From: Streptomyces sp. SM10
Lineage (GTDB): Bacteria; Actinomycetota; Actinomycetes; Streptomycetales; Streptomycetaceae
Assembly: GCF_002910915.1 (NCBI RefSeq)
Contig: NZ_NEUF01000052.1
Coordinates: forward strand, 1 to 45,142
Reading direction: 5' to 3'
DNA: 45,142 nucleotides
Made by a program: the position numbers and the translations under genes. The notes under the pieces were generated by a model. It saw only the letters and a program-made list of their open reading frames with translations. It did no database searches and was not told the DNA's origin. Shown piece after piece: positions 34,880-43,492 of this stretch (the first letter of the stretch is position 1; every line of letters starts with the position of its first letter).

Positions 34880-36316
34880 CTAGAAGGGGTCGAACTCGTC
34901 GTACTCACGCTGCGCGACATCCTTCTCGGACTCACGCTCGCGGCGGCGCTGCGCGGCGGGGCGCGGAGCCTCCATACGGTGGTCCTCACCGCGGCGGCCC
35001 AGCATCTCGGCACCGGCGGCCATGGTCGGCTCCCAGTCGAAGACGACCGCGTTGTCCTCGGGGCCGATGGCCACGCCGTCGCCGGCCTGGGCGCCCGCCT
35101 TGCGGAGCGCGTCCTCGACACCGAGGCGGTTGAGCCGGTCCGCGAGGTAGCCGACGGCCTCGTCGTTGTTGAAGTCGGTCTGACGGATCCAGCGCTCGGG
35201 CTTCTCGCCGCGGACGCGGTAGATGCCGTCGTCCTCCACGGTGACCGTGAAACCGGCGTCGTCGACGGCCTTGGGACGGATGACGACCCGGGTCGACTCC
35301 TCCTTCGGCTTGCTGGCGCGCGCCTCGGCGATGATCCCGGCGAGGGCGTACGAGAGCTCGTTGAGGCCCTTGTGCGCGATGGCCGAGACCTCGAAGACGC
35401 GGTAACCGCGTGCCTCCAGGTCCGGGCGGATCATGTCGGCGAGGTCCTGGCCGTCCGGGATGTCGATCTTGTTGAGGGCGACGATGCGCGGGCGGTTCTC
35501 GAGACCGCCGTAGAGCCGGAGCTCCTCCTCGATCATGTCCAGGTCGGAGAGCGGGTCGCGGTCGGACTCCAGCGTGGCGGTGTCCAGGACGTGCACGAGC
35601 ACGGAGCAGCGCTCGACGTGGCGCAGGAACTCCAGACCGAGGCCCTTGCCCTGGCTGGCGCCCGGGATGAGCCCCGGGACGTCCGCGATGGTGTAGACGG
35701 TCGAGCCCGCGGTGACCACGCCGAGGTTGGGCACGAGGGTCGTGAAGGGGTAGTCCGCGATCTTCGGCTTGGCGGCCGACAGCACGGAGATGAGCGAGGA
35801 CTTCCCGGCGCTCGGGTAGCCGACGAGCGCGACGTCGGCGACGGTCTTGAGCTCCAGGACGATGTCCCGGCTCTCGCCGGGCTCGCCGAGCAGCGCGAAG
35901 CCGGGCGCCTTGCGGCGCGCCGAGGCCAGCGCGGCGTTGCCGAGGCCGCCGCGGCCACCCTGGCCCGCGACGAAGGTGGTGCCCTGGCCGACGAGGTCCG
36001 CGAGGACGTTGCCGGCCTTGTCGAGCACGACGGTGCCGTCCGGGACGGGCAGCACCAGGTCCTGGCCGTCCTTGCCCGAACGGTTGTCACCGGCGCCGGG
36101 CTGGCCGTTCGTGGCCTTGCGGTGAGGGTGGTGGTGGTAGTCCAGCAGTGTGGTGACGGCCTGCTCGACGACGAGGATCACATCGCCGCCGCGTCCGCCG
36201 TTGCCCCCGTCCGGGCCGCCCAGCGGCTTGAACTTCTCACGGTGCACGGAGGCCACGCCGTGGCCTCCGTTACCCGCGGCGGCATGCAGCTCGACGCGGT
36301 CCACGAAGGTGGTCAT
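34880..36316 (-). CDS. obg: Obg family GTPase
   Basis: 478 aa. Gly-rich Obg domain (1-158: [26 protein letters not shown]..., [13 protein letters not shown]), G domain with P-loop [26 protein letters not shown] and the NKID motif, then the C-terminal OCT domain from about 340 ([32 protein letters not shown]). The family acts in 50S ribosome maturation and (p)ppGpp response; in S. coelicolor Obg influences the onset of differentiation. ATG at 36316. It follows rpmA after 142 bp containing a strong hairpin. Confidence 0.98.
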   Translation of the reverse strand: MTTFVDRVELHAAAGNGGHGVASVHREKFKPLGGPDGGNGGRGGDVILVVEQAVTTLLDYHHHPHRKATNGQPGAGDNRSGKDGQDLVLPVPDGTVVLDKAGNVLADLVGQGTTFVAGQGGRGGLGNAALASARRKAPGFALLGEPGESRDIVLELKTVADVALVGYPSAGKSSLISVLSAAKPKIADYPFTTLVPNLGVVTAGSTVYTIADVPGLIPGASQGKGLGLEFLRHVERCSVLVHVLDTATLESDRDPLSDLDMIEEELRLYGGLENRPRIVALNKIDIPDGQDLADMIRPDLEARGYRVFEVSAIAHKGLNELSYALAGIIAEARASKPKEESTRVVIRPKAVDDAGFTVTVEDDGIYRVRGEKPERWIRQTDFNNDEAVGYLADRLNRLGVEDALRKAGAQAGDGVAIGPEDNAVVFDWEPTMAAGAEMLGRRGEDHRMEAPRPAAQRRRERESEKDVAQREYDEFDPF

Positions 36317-36374
36317 GGGTGGGTGCCTCCAGGTACTGCGGAAAAGATACGGGAATGTCTCTTGACGTAACGCG

Positions 36375-36427
36375 CCGAGGGCGGACCCGCTTCCCCGTTT
36401 ACCGGGAAAGCTGAGATCCGCCCTCGG
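36375..36427 (-). terminator. hairpin between rpmA and obg
   Basis: 11-bp perfect arms CCGAGGGCGGA (36375-36385) and TCCGCCCTCGG (36417-36427), with a second CTTCCC/GGGAAAG pairing inside, 31 bp past the rpmA stop. It can act as a (partial) terminator or mRNA stabiliser that lowers obg relative to the ribosomal proteins. Confidence 0.65.
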
Positions 36428-36458
36428 AAGGTGCTGTGTCGTCTCGCCGTTGCCTGGA

Positions 36459-36716
36459 TCAGGCAGCGACGGGAACGATGTTCACGACCTTGCGGCCACG
36501 GTGCGTACCGAACTCCACCGCACCGGCGGTCAGCGCGAACAGCGTGTCGTCGCCGCCACGGCCGACGCCCGTGCCCGGGTGGAAGTGGGTGCCGCGCTGG
36601 CGGACCAGGATCTCACCGGCGTTGACGGCCTGACCGCCGAAGCGCTTCACGCCGAGCCGCTGAGCGTTGGAATCGCGCCCGTTCCGAGTGGACGATGCGC
36701 CCTTCTTGTGTGCCAT
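36459..36716 (-). CDS. rpmA: 50S ribosomal protein L27
   Basis: 85 aa. [28 protein letters not shown] is the conserved L27 N-terminus that reaches the peptidyl-transferase centre; it starts at MAHKKG with no processed extension. GAGGAG lies 3 bases before the ATG. 14 bp after rplU. Confidence 0.99.
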   Translation of the reverse strand: MAHKKGASSTRNGRDSNAQRLGVKRFGGQAVNAGEILVRQRGTHFHPGTGVGRGGDDTLFALTAGAVEFGTHRGRKVVNIVPVAA

Positions 36717-36730
36717 GTCTCCTCAGTCCC

Positions 36731-37051
36731 TTACTTCGCAGCCGCGGGGATACCGGTGACCTTGATCGCCGTGTACTGCTGGCGGTGACCCTGGCGACGG
36801 CGGTAACCGGTCTTGTTCTTGTAGCGAAGGATGTCGATCTTCGCGCCCTTGTGGTGGTCCACGATCTCGGCCTGGACCTTGATGCCGTCCAGCACCCACG
36901 GGTCGCTGGTCACGGCGTCGCCGTCGACAACGAGCAGGGTCGAGAGCTCGACCGTGTCGCCAACCTTGGCGGTGGAAATCTTGTCAACCTCAACGATGTC
37001 GCCGACAGCAACCTTGTGCTGGCGACCACCGCTGCGCACGATGGCGTACAC
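36731..37051 (-). CDS. rplU: 50S ribosomal protein L21
   Basis: 106 aa. [24 protein letters not shown] at the start and [24 protein letters not shown] at the end are L21 signatures. The start is the GTG at 37051, preceded by a GAGAGAGA stretch; the frame continues upstream but is not L21. First gene of rplU-rpmA-obg, with a consensus promoter at 37210-37238 and a leader of about 150 nt. Confidence 0.98.
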   Translation of the reverse strand: MYAIVRSGGRQHKVAVGDIVEVDKISTAKVGDTVELSTLLVVDGDAVTSDPWVLDGIKVQAEIVDHHKGAKIDILRYKNKTGYRRRQGHRQQYTAIKVTGIPAAAK

Positions 37052-37209
37052 GCGGATCTCTCTCTCACTCGGAACGGATCCCCTGATGCCAGCCGCCCGC
37101 GCAGGCCGGGGCCCGCGACAGTCCGGAAGGATGAGCGGCCTCCCCCGGGGACGGATCACCGGGAGGGATGTGCTCAGGGGGTAGGCGCACAGAAACACGC
37201 CGAGGGTCA

Positions 37210-37238
37210 AGATTACGGGGCGGACCGCAGGGGGTCAA
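37210..37238 (-). promoter_or_regulatory. rplU-rpmA-obg promoter (TTGACC-17-TAATCT)
   Basis: Minus strand: TTGACC at 37238-37233, 17-bp spacer, TAATCT at 37215-37210. Close to the vegetative consensus and well placed. The predicted transcript start near 37203 leaves a leader of about 150 nt before the rplU GTG. A second TTGACC (37209-37204 region) overlaps the start site. Confidence 0.75.
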
Positions 37239-37305
37239 ACCGGGTTCCCCGCCGCGCACACGGTGGACGCGGGCGGGTGCGAGTCGGTACGGAGCGGATC
37301 GAACG

Positions 37306-37311
37306 TACTCT
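37306..37311 (+). promoter_or_regulatory. putative -10 of the WbpD-like acetyltransferase gene
   Basis: TACTCT, 33 bp upstream of the GTG at 37344, on the other side of the divergent spacer from the rplU promoter. No clear -35. Confidence 0.35.
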
Positions 37312-37343
37312 TTGTCCTGATCCGTTCCCCGAAAGGTGCTGAC

Positions 37344-37955
37344 GTGACGTACAAGGTCCAGCCCACCGCACAGGTCGACCAGAGTGCCCGGATCGGGGAC
37401 GGCAGCAGTGTCTGGGAGCTCGCCCAGATCCGTGAGGGCGCCCGGCTCGGCGAGGGCTGCGTGATCGGCCGCGGTGCCTACGTGGGCACGGATGTGCGGA
37501 TCGGGGACAACGTCAAGCTGCAGAACTACGCCCTGGTGTACGAGCCGGCCGAGCTCGGTGACGGTGTCTTCGTCGGCCCCGCCGTCGTCCTCACCAACGA
37601 CCGCAACCCGCGCTCGGTCGACCCCGGGGGCAGGCAGAAGCGCGACGGTGACTGGGAGGCCGTGGGCGTGAAGGTGAGCGAGGGCGCCTCGCTCGGCGCA
37701 CGGTCCGTGTGTGTCGCGCCCCTGCGGATCGGACGCTGGGCCATGGTGGCGGCCGGCGCCGTGGTGACCAAGGACGTTCCGGACTTCGGCCTGGTCGCAG
37801 GCGTACCGGCCCGCCGGATCGGCTGGGTGGGGCGGTCCGGCGTCAAGCTCGTCGAGCGAGTGGAGGAGCCGGGGGTCTGGGAGTGCCCGCGGACCGGCGC
37901 ACTGCACGACGAGGACGACGGCGTGCTGACGGAACGCGTCGCGCGGGCGCTCTGA
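37344..37955 (+). CDS. hexapeptide-repeat N-acetyltransferase, WbpD-like
   Basis: 203 aa. Left-handed beta-helix of hexapeptide repeats from residue 10 to about 160 (ARIGDGSSVWELAQIREGARLGEGCVIGRGAYVG...), with LTNDRNPRSV and MVAAGAVVTKDVPDFGLVAGVPARRIGWV, as in WbpD/WlbB, which acetylate the 3-amino group of UDP-GlcNAc(3N)A. GTG start at 37344 with GAAAGG seven bases upstream. Divergent from rplU and convergent with the WbpA-like gene, the end of the operon that supplies the other three enzymes of the pathway. Confidence 0.85.
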   Translation: MTYKVQPTAQVDQSARIGDGSSVWELAQIREGARLGEGCVIGRGAYVGTDVRIGDNVKLQNYALVYEPAELGDGVFVGPAVVLTNDRNPRSVDPGGRQKRDGDWEAVGVKVSEGASLGARSVCVAPLRIGRWAMVAAGAVVTKDVPDFGLVAGVPARRIGWVGRSGVKLVERVEEPGVWECPRTGALHDEDDGVLTERVARAL

Positions 37956-38000
37956 GGCGTACGACGGCTCCCCGTCCCGCCGCGTCCGGCACCCGCGGGG

Positions 38001-39284
38001 TCAGCCGCCGATGACCACGCGGCGCACGCCCTCCCACAGCGCCGGGTCCGTGGTGCGGCGTCCGTCGACGAGGACGCGGACGTCCGGCAGGCTCCGCGCG
38101 GACAGCTCGCGGTACTCGGGGTGGTCGGTCTGGACGACCGCCGCGGTGACGGCCTGGTTCTCGTGCGGGACCAGGCCCAGGGACCGCAGGTCCCCGGGGC
38201 TGTAGAGGGGGTCCGACACGAAGGCCACCGCGCCGCGCTCCCGGAGTGCCTGGACCACACCGAAGACGCCGGAGAACGCGGTCTCCCTGACGCCGCCGCG
38301 GTAGGCGGCGCCCAGCACGAGGACCCCTACGCCCTCCAGGTCGCCGTAGGCAGCGGCCAGCAGGTCCACGGCGTACCGGGGCATCGCGGCGTTGGCCTCA
38401 CGGGCAGCGCGCACCACGGTCGCCCCGGGGTCGTTCCACAGGTACATCTGCGGGTAGACCGGGATGCAGTGGCCGCCGACGGCGATGCCGGGCCGGTGGA
38501 TATGGCTGTAGGGCTGGCTGTTGCAGGCGTCGATGACCTGCTCGACGTCGATGTCGTGCAGGTCGGCGAAGCGGGCGAACTGGTTGGCCAGACCGATGTT
38601 GACGTCCCGGTAGGTGGTCTCGGCGAGTTTCGCCATCTCGGAGGCCTCCGCCGTGCCGAGGTCCCAGACACCGTTGGGGCGGGGCAGGTCGTCGCGTTCG
38701 TCGAAGTCGAGCACCGCCCCGTAGAACTCGACGCCGCGCAGCGTCGACGCCTCGTCGATGCCTCCGACGAGCTTGGGGTACCGCCGCAGGTCGGCGAAGA
38801 CGCGGCCGGTCAGGACCCGCTCCGGGGAGAAGACGAGAGGGAAGTCGCGTCCGGGGGTGAGGCCGGATCCCTCCGCCAGCATCGGCGCCCAGCGGTTGCG
38901 GGTCGTGCCGACCGGCAGGGTGGTCTCGTAGCTGACGAGAGTGCCGGGGCGCAGGCCCGCGGCGACGGCCTTCGTCGCCGCGTCCATCCAGCCGAAGTCC
39001 GGGGCGCCCCCGGAGTCCACGAAGAGCGGGACGACGACCACGACGGCCTCGGACGCCGCGACGGCGGCCGTGGTGTCCGTCGTCGCGGAGAGCAGGCCGG
39101 CGCCCACGGCCTCCTTGAGCCTGACGTCCAGGTCGCGCTCGCCGGGGAACGGCTCGGTGGCCGAGTTCACCAGGCCGACGACCTCCTCGTCGACGTCCGC
39201 GCCGATGACCGTGTGGCCCTTGGCGGCGAACTGCACGGCGAGCGGGAGCCCGATCTTGCCCAGCGCCACTACACAGATGTTCAT
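38001..39284 (-). CDS. nucleotide sugar dehydrogenase, WbpA-like
   Basis: 427 aa UDP-glucose/GDP-mannose dehydrogenase family. NAD-binding start MNICVVALGKIGLPLAVQFAAKGHTVIGADVD, SYETTLPVGTTR, the FSPERVLTGRVFADLRRYPKLVGG stretch, EMAKLAETTYRDVNIGLANQFA and the catalytic Cys273 in AVGGHCIPVYP. The SPERV/GGHCIP style is typical of enzymes that oxidise UDP-HexNAc at C6, first step of the diacetamido-uronate pathway. Its ATG overlaps the stop of the upstream glycosyltransferase as ATGA. Last gene of the five-gene minus-strand operon. UDP-GlcNAc as substrate is inferred from the neighbours. Confidence 0.85.
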   Translation of the reverse strand: MNICVVALGKIGLPLAVQFAAKGHTVIGADVDEEVVGLVNSATEPFPGERDLDVRLKEAVGAGLLSATTDTTAAVAASEAVVVVVPLFVDSGGAPDFGWMDAATKAVAAGLRPGTLVSYETTLPVGTTRNRWAPMLAEGSGLTPGRDFPLVFSPERVLTGRVFADLRRYPKLVGGIDEASTLRGVEFYGAVLDFDERDDLPRPNGVWDLGTAEASEMAKLAETTYRDVNIGLANQFARFADLHDIDVEQVIDACNSQPYSHIHRPGIAVGGHCIPVYPQMYLWNDPGATVVRAAREANAAMPRYAVDLLAAAYGDLEGVGVLVLGAAYRGGVRETAFSGVFGVVQALRERGAVAFVSDPLYSPGDLRSLGLVPHENQAVTAAVVQTDHPEYRELSARSLPDVRVLVDGRRTTDPALWEGVRRVVIGG

Positions 39285-40909
39285 CGGCTTCGCCTTCTCT
39301 TCGGTCTCAACAGCCTCCACAGCCTGGTACCCGGTCCGTCCCGGGACTCCACCAGCGGAGCTGTCGTGATCACGAGCCGGCCCTTGGTGTTCGGTCTGGC
39401 CGCGACGCGGTAGGGCTCGGCCTCACCCCACCGGCGGGCCAGCGGCATGGGCCGTCCGCCGGTCCTCACCGGGATCTCGTAGGCCGCCCCCGCGACGTCG
39501 ACGTGGACGCGGACCCCCTTCTTCGCCCGGACGGCGGGGACCGGGACGCGGCCGCGGATCCGGGTGGCGCGCCCGTCCTCGGTCGCCGCGGCGGTGAACT
39601 CGCCGGGTGCCTGGGCAAGCCGGTCCTCCGGCCGCATCCTGCGGGCGCCCGGCCCGTCCGCGCTCGGCGGCATGGCTCCCTGCGCGAGGACGACCACCGC
39701 CGAGGACAGGTCCCCGACGACACCGAGCCGCACCCGCACGGTGAGCCAGAGGTCCGCGCCCTGCTGCTCCCAGTCGGCGGACTCGAACTCCGTACCCGCC
39801 GCCAGCCGGCCGGCCACCGTCTCGCCGAGGACCTCGTAGTACCGGTCGTCCAGGCCCACCACGGGGTCCCGGAATCCCGGGTATTCGGCGAAGGCGCGGT
39901 CGCCCTCCAGCCGGAAGGGCGGGGCACCGTACGCGGACTCGTCCGCGATGGCGCTGGTGAGGGCCTCCACGGCCCCGCGCCCGGCCAGGCCGAAGCGCAC
40001 CCGGCGCCTCACTCCCGTGCTGTCGCGCAGCGCGTCGGTGTAGTAGGCGTCCAGCAGCGCGGAGAGCCCGTCGCACAGGTGCCGCCGGGTGTCGACGTCG
40101 AGTGCGGCGAAGTCCGCCAGCAGGAGCTTGGAGAGCTCCCAGGCGAAGTGGCGTGCCAGGAGGGCGTCCCGGCGGGGACCGGCCGGGACCAGGCCGGCCG
40201 CGTGGTCCATGATGCGGGCCGTGCACCGCAGCCGGGCGAGGTGGTCGGCCCGGTAGGTGATGTTGCTCGAGTCGCCACGCCTGACCGCGTAGTAGCAGGT
40301 GTAGTCGGCGAGCACCGAGATCCTGCGCGCGCGCACGCACGCCTCGATGGTGAACGGCTGGTCGCTGCCGACCGGCAGGTCCTCCGGGAAGCGCAGGTGG
40401 TGCTTCTCCACCAGCTCACGTCTGAACAGCTTGGTGTTCGCCAGAGTGAACGGCAGGGGCGAGTCGTACAGACTGATGTCGGGGGCGTTGTGCGCGTACA
40501 GCTTCTGGTGCACGTACCGTCCGCCGACTCCGACCATCCGACCGACGACGACGTCCGATCCGTGCGTGTCCGCATAGGCCACCAGCCGCTCCAGGGCCTC
40601 TTCGCCCAGGTAGTCGTCGGAGCCGACGAAGTAGACGAAACGTCCGGTGGCCCGGTCCAGAGCACGGTTGCTGGGGGCGGCGGGGCCGCCCGAATTGGCC
40701 TGGCGCAGCACGGTGACCACATCCGGATATCGTTCGGCGAACCGGTCGAGTTCGCTTCCGCTACCGTCGGTGGAGCCGTCGTCGACCGCGATCACTTCGA
40801 GGCGCTCCGGCCCGATGCTCTGCCCCACCAGGGAGTTCAGACACTCCGTCAGGTAGGGCATCGTGTTGTACACCGCCACGATCACGGTGACGTCGGGGCA
40901 TACGGTCAT
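39281..40909 (-). CDS. TarS-like family 2 glycosyltransferase
   Basis: 542 aa. VTVIVAVYNTMPYLTECLNS, VDDGSTDGS (42-50), RQANSGGPAAPSNRALDRATG, then VGSDDY (95-100) where the usual first Asp of the DxD metal site is Gly96; LANTKLFRRELVEKHHLRF and SDQPFTIEACVRARRISVLADYTCYYAVRRGD follow, as in the two TarS-like proteins of the other locus. Residues 330-530 are beta-rich accessory sequence; the C-terminus is Arg/Lys rich. ATG at 40909 and TGA at 39281 both overlap neighbouring genes by 4 bases. Acceptor and donor unknown; UDP-diacetamido-uronate is a candidate donor. Confidence 0.85.
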   Translation of the reverse strand: MTVCPDVTVIVAVYNTMPYLTECLNSLVGQSIGPERLEVIAVDDGSTDGSGSELDRFAERYPDVVTVLRQANSGGPAAPSNRALDRATGRFVYFVGSDDYLGEEALERLVAYADTHGSDVVVGRMVGVGGRYVHQKLYAHNAPDISLYDSPLPFTLANTKLFRRELVEKHHLRFPEDLPVGSDQPFTIEACVRARRISVLADYTCYYAVRRGDSSNITYRADHLARLRCTARIMDHAAGLVPAGPRRDALLARHFAWELSKLLLADFAALDVDTRRHLCDGLSALLDAYYTDALRDSTGVRRRVRFGLAGRGAVEALTSAIADESAYGAPPFRLEGDRAFAEYPGFRDPVVGLDDRYYEVLGETVAGRLAAGTEFESADWEQQGADLWLTVRVRLGVVGDLSSAVVVLAQGAMPPSADGPGARRMRPEDRLAQAPGEFTAAATEDGRATRIRGRVPVPAVRAKKGVRVHVDVAGAAYEIPVRTGGRPMPLARRWGEAEPYRVAARPNTKGRLVITTAPLVESRDGPGTRLWRLLRPKRRRSR

Positions 40910-42483
40910 GAGGTCACCGGGGCCATCCGCCCGCCGCCCACCGGTGTACGGGCGCCCTCGACGAGCCGGGAGTACACGCCGTCGAGGACCGCCGCCTGCG
41001 TCTCCCAGGTCCATTCCGTGAGCATGCCCGGCCGGTCGTAGGCGTCCCGGTAGCGCCCCGGGTCGGCGAGGACCGCGGCCACCGCCCGTACGTAGTCCGC
41101 GACGTCCTCGGCGGTGAAGACCTCGCCCTGCCCGGTGGTGGCGACGGTCCCTCCCATCGTCCGGACGTCGCTGACGACGAGGGGGAGCCTGGCGTGGGAG
41201 TACTCGAAGAACTTGGTGATCAGGGCGATCTCGTGGTTCGGCCAGTGGTGGATCGGGATGACCCCGACGTCCGCCGCGGCCAGGTGACGGACCACCTGGT
41301 CGTGGGGGACGTACGGCAGCACGTGCACGCGGTCCCGCACGCCGAGCGCGACGGCGCGCCCTCCGAGCGTCCGCACGTAGGGCGAGTCGCCGCGCGGGAC
41401 GACGAACGCGACGTGCGCGGCGGGCAGGTGCGGCAGAGCCTCGACCATGATGTCGAGTCCCCGCTGGGGTGCGGCGGAGCCGCTGTAGACCACCAGCGGC
41501 ACCTCGGGGCCGATTCCGCACAGAGCCCGCAGGTCGGGGACCGGCTCGGCGGCCCGGTCCGCGGGAACCACGGCGTCGGGGGCGTTGAGCACCACCTCCG
41601 GGAGTTCACTCAGCCCGTGGTGCTCGGCCAGCATCTGCGCCAGGGTCCCCGACACGGTGGTGACGGCGTCCGCGTACTTCACGTGTTCCCGCTCGTGGGC
41701 GCACTGGGCGACGTGCCAGCGCGGGTGCGGGTTCCAGGGTTTGATGCCGGGCAGGTACTCGTGCGCGTCCCAGACGAGCCGTACGGTGCGGCCCCTGGCC
41801 TCGGCCCGCAGCTTGGCGCGTGCGCCGACACCGAGCATCCGGAAGTCGTTCGCGTGGATCAGGTCGGGTTCGAGGGAGTCGATGACCTTGCCGTAGGCGA
41901 GCTCCAGGTCCCAGAGACCCGGGTCGAGCCGGCGCCAGGCCCTCTCCCCCATCGCCCGGACCCAGAAGGCCGTGGTGAACCGGTCGAGCGGGGTGTCCAT
42001 GTCCTTGCGGCGGCGCTCCAGCGCGGCGGTGTGCCGGGCACGCAGCCGGACCCACTTGCCCATGCCCCGGGCGAGCAGCCGCGTGGGCAGCAGCCGCGCC
42101 CTCGCGACGGCCGAGCCGTTCCGCCCGGTCTCGATGACCTGGAGGTTGAGCTCGGCGCGCCACGCCTTCATCCGCTGCTTGCGGTACTCGGCCAGCGGGC
42201 CCGGCGGATAGGCGAGCGGTGCGCGCAGGAACGCCCGGCGGTACTCGTGCCGGCGGCGGTGCAGGGGCGTCGCGACCGGCAGCAGCCGTACCCGCGCCTC
42301 CCCCAGCCGCCAGCTCTTCGCCTTCTTCTCGGGCGACTTGCCCAGGAGCACCACGTCCCAGCCGGCCGCCGCGGCGGACCGGGCCTCCTTCTGTACGCGG
42401 GAGTCGCCTTTCACACCGTTCTCGACCAGCATGACGATCTTCCCGCGGCGAAGCCGGGGCACCGCGTCCGGGTCAGGCTCCAT
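40906..42483 (-). CDS. family 4-type glycosyltransferase
   Basis: 525 aa GT-B protein. N-terminal half: KIVMLVENGVKGDSRVQKEARSAAAAGWDVVLLGKS and, after a basic insertion (about 80-175), DLIHANDFRMLGVGARAKL and RLVWDAHEYLPG. C-terminal half: VVYSGSAAPQRGLDIMVEALPHLP, YVPHDQVVRHLAAADVGVIPIHHWPNHEIALITKFFEYSHARLPLVVSDV, the donor-binding region. ATG at 42483 (MEPDPDAVPR) overlaps the end of the oxidoreductase gene by 11 bp; TGA overlaps the next gene as ATGA. Cytoplasmic; the transferred sugar is unknown. Confidence 0.85.
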   Translation of the reverse strand: MEPDPDAVPRLRRGKIVMLVENGVKGDSRVQKEARSAAAAGWDVVLLGKSPEKKAKSWRLGEARVRLLPVATPLHRRRHEYRRAFLRAPLAYPPGPLAEYRKQRMKAWRAELNLQVIETGRNGSAVARARLLPTRLLARGMGKWVRLRARHTAALERRRKDMDTPLDRFTTAFWVRAMGERAWRRLDPGLWDLELAYGKVIDSLEPDLIHANDFRMLGVGARAKLRAEARGRTVRLVWDAHEYLPGIKPWNPHPRWHVAQCAHEREHVKYADAVTTVSGTLAQMLAEHHGLSELPEVVLNAPDAVVPADRAAEPVPDLRALCGIGPEVPLVVYSGSAAPQRGLDIMVEALPHLPAAHVAFVVPRGDSPYVRTLGGRAVALGVRDRVHVLPYVPHDQVVRHLAAADVGVIPIHHWPNHEIALITKFFEYSHARLPLVVSDVRTMGGTVATTGQGEVFTAEDVADYVRAVAAVLADPGRYRDAYDRPGMLTEWTWETQAAVLDGVYSRLVEGARTPVGGGRMAPVTS

Positions 42484-43492
42484 GGGGAACAGCCTCCTCC
42501 GCCTCGAAGACCACCGTGCGGCCCGTCCTGGCCGAGTCGAGCAGGGAGGCGGCCACTTCCACGGTGCGCAGCCCCTGCCGCAGCGTGCAGATGTCGGAGG
42601 AGAGGCCCTGCACGGCGTCCCGGAAGAGTTCGTGCTCGACGAGCAGCGGCTCACGCTTGGCGATCGCGTAGCGGATCATGTCGCCCTCGGAGACGCCACG
42701 GAACGCGCGCAGGGCCTCCCACTCGGTGTCGACCGCCGCGTTCGAGTAGAACGTCAGGTCGGCGGTCAGGGTGTCGGCGATGAGGCAGCCCCGCTCGCCG
42801 GTGACCGAGGTGAACCGCTCCTTGAGGGGGCTCAGCCAGTTGACCAGGTGGTTGACCATCGTCCCGTCGGAGAGCCGGCCCACCGCGCTGACCATGTCCT
42901 CGTACGGGCGGCCCGACTTCGACACGGTGTGGGCCGCGATAGACACGTAGCTCCGGCCGGTCATCCAGGCCGTCAGGTCGATGTCGTGGGTGGCCAGGTC
43001 CTTCACCACTCCGACGTCGGCTATGCGGTGCGGGAAGGGGCCCTGGCGCCGGGTCACCACCTGGTAGAGGTCGCCGAGTTCGCCGGTCTCCAGGCGGCTG
43101 CGGAGTGAGCGCAGGGCGGGGTTGCACCGCTCGATGTGGCCGACGCCCGCCGTCAGGTGCCGCGACTCGAAGGCGTCCACGAGGCGCAGGGCGCCTTCGA
43201 CGGAGTCCGCGAGCGGCTTCTCGACGAGCACGCAGACACCGGCCTCGGCGAGTCTCAGGCCGACTTCCTCGTGCAGGCCCGTCGGGCAGGCGACGACGGC
43301 GTAGTCGATGCCCAGGGCCAGGAGGTCCTCGACGTCCGGCAGGACGGGTGCCCCTTGGGCCCAGTCGTTCTTGTCGCCCAGCGGATCGACGACGCCGGCC
43401 AGCTCGACGCCTTCCAGGGCGTCCAGGACACGTGCGTGGTGGCGGCCCATGGAGCCGAGGCCGATCAGACCTGCCCTCAGTCCGGCGTTCAC
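42473..43492 (-). CDS. Gfo/Idh/MocA oxidoreductase, WbpB/WlbA-like
   Basis: 339 aa. Rossmann start GLIGLGSMGRHHARVL, VACPTGLHEE, catalytic EKP (91-93), and the K164...H169 pair in VVKDLATHDIDLTAWM. WbpB/WlbA oxidise C3 of UDP-GlcNAcA with NAD, and the product is aminated by the aminotransferase encoded just upstream here. GTG start at 43492 overlaps the aminotransferase stop as GTGA. Assignment to the WbpB branch rests on sequence style plus context. Confidence 0.85.
   Translation of the reverse strand: MNAGLRAGLIGLGSMGRHHARVLDALEGVELAGVVDPLGDKNDWAQGAPVLPDVEDLLALGIDYAVVACPTGLHEEVGLRLAEAGVCVLVEKPLADSVEGALRLVDAFESRHLTAGVGHIERCNPALRSLRSRLETGELGDLYQVVTRRQGPFPHRIADVGVVKDLATHDIDLTAWMTGRSYVSIAAHTVSKSGRPYEDMVSAVGRLSDGTMVNHLVNWLSPLKERFTSVTGERGCLIADTLTADLTFYSNAAVDTEWEALRAFRGVSEGDMIRYAIAKREPLLVEHELFRDAVQGLSSDICTLRQGLRTVEVAASLLDSARTGRTVVFEAEEAVPHGA

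Noticed and set aside
37956..38000. Missing WbpI-type 2-epimerase hidden near the WbpA/WbpD genes
   Set aside because: The spacer is only 45 bp and no other gene in the window has UDP-HexNAc 2-epimerase motifs; it may be encoded elsewhere or not needed.
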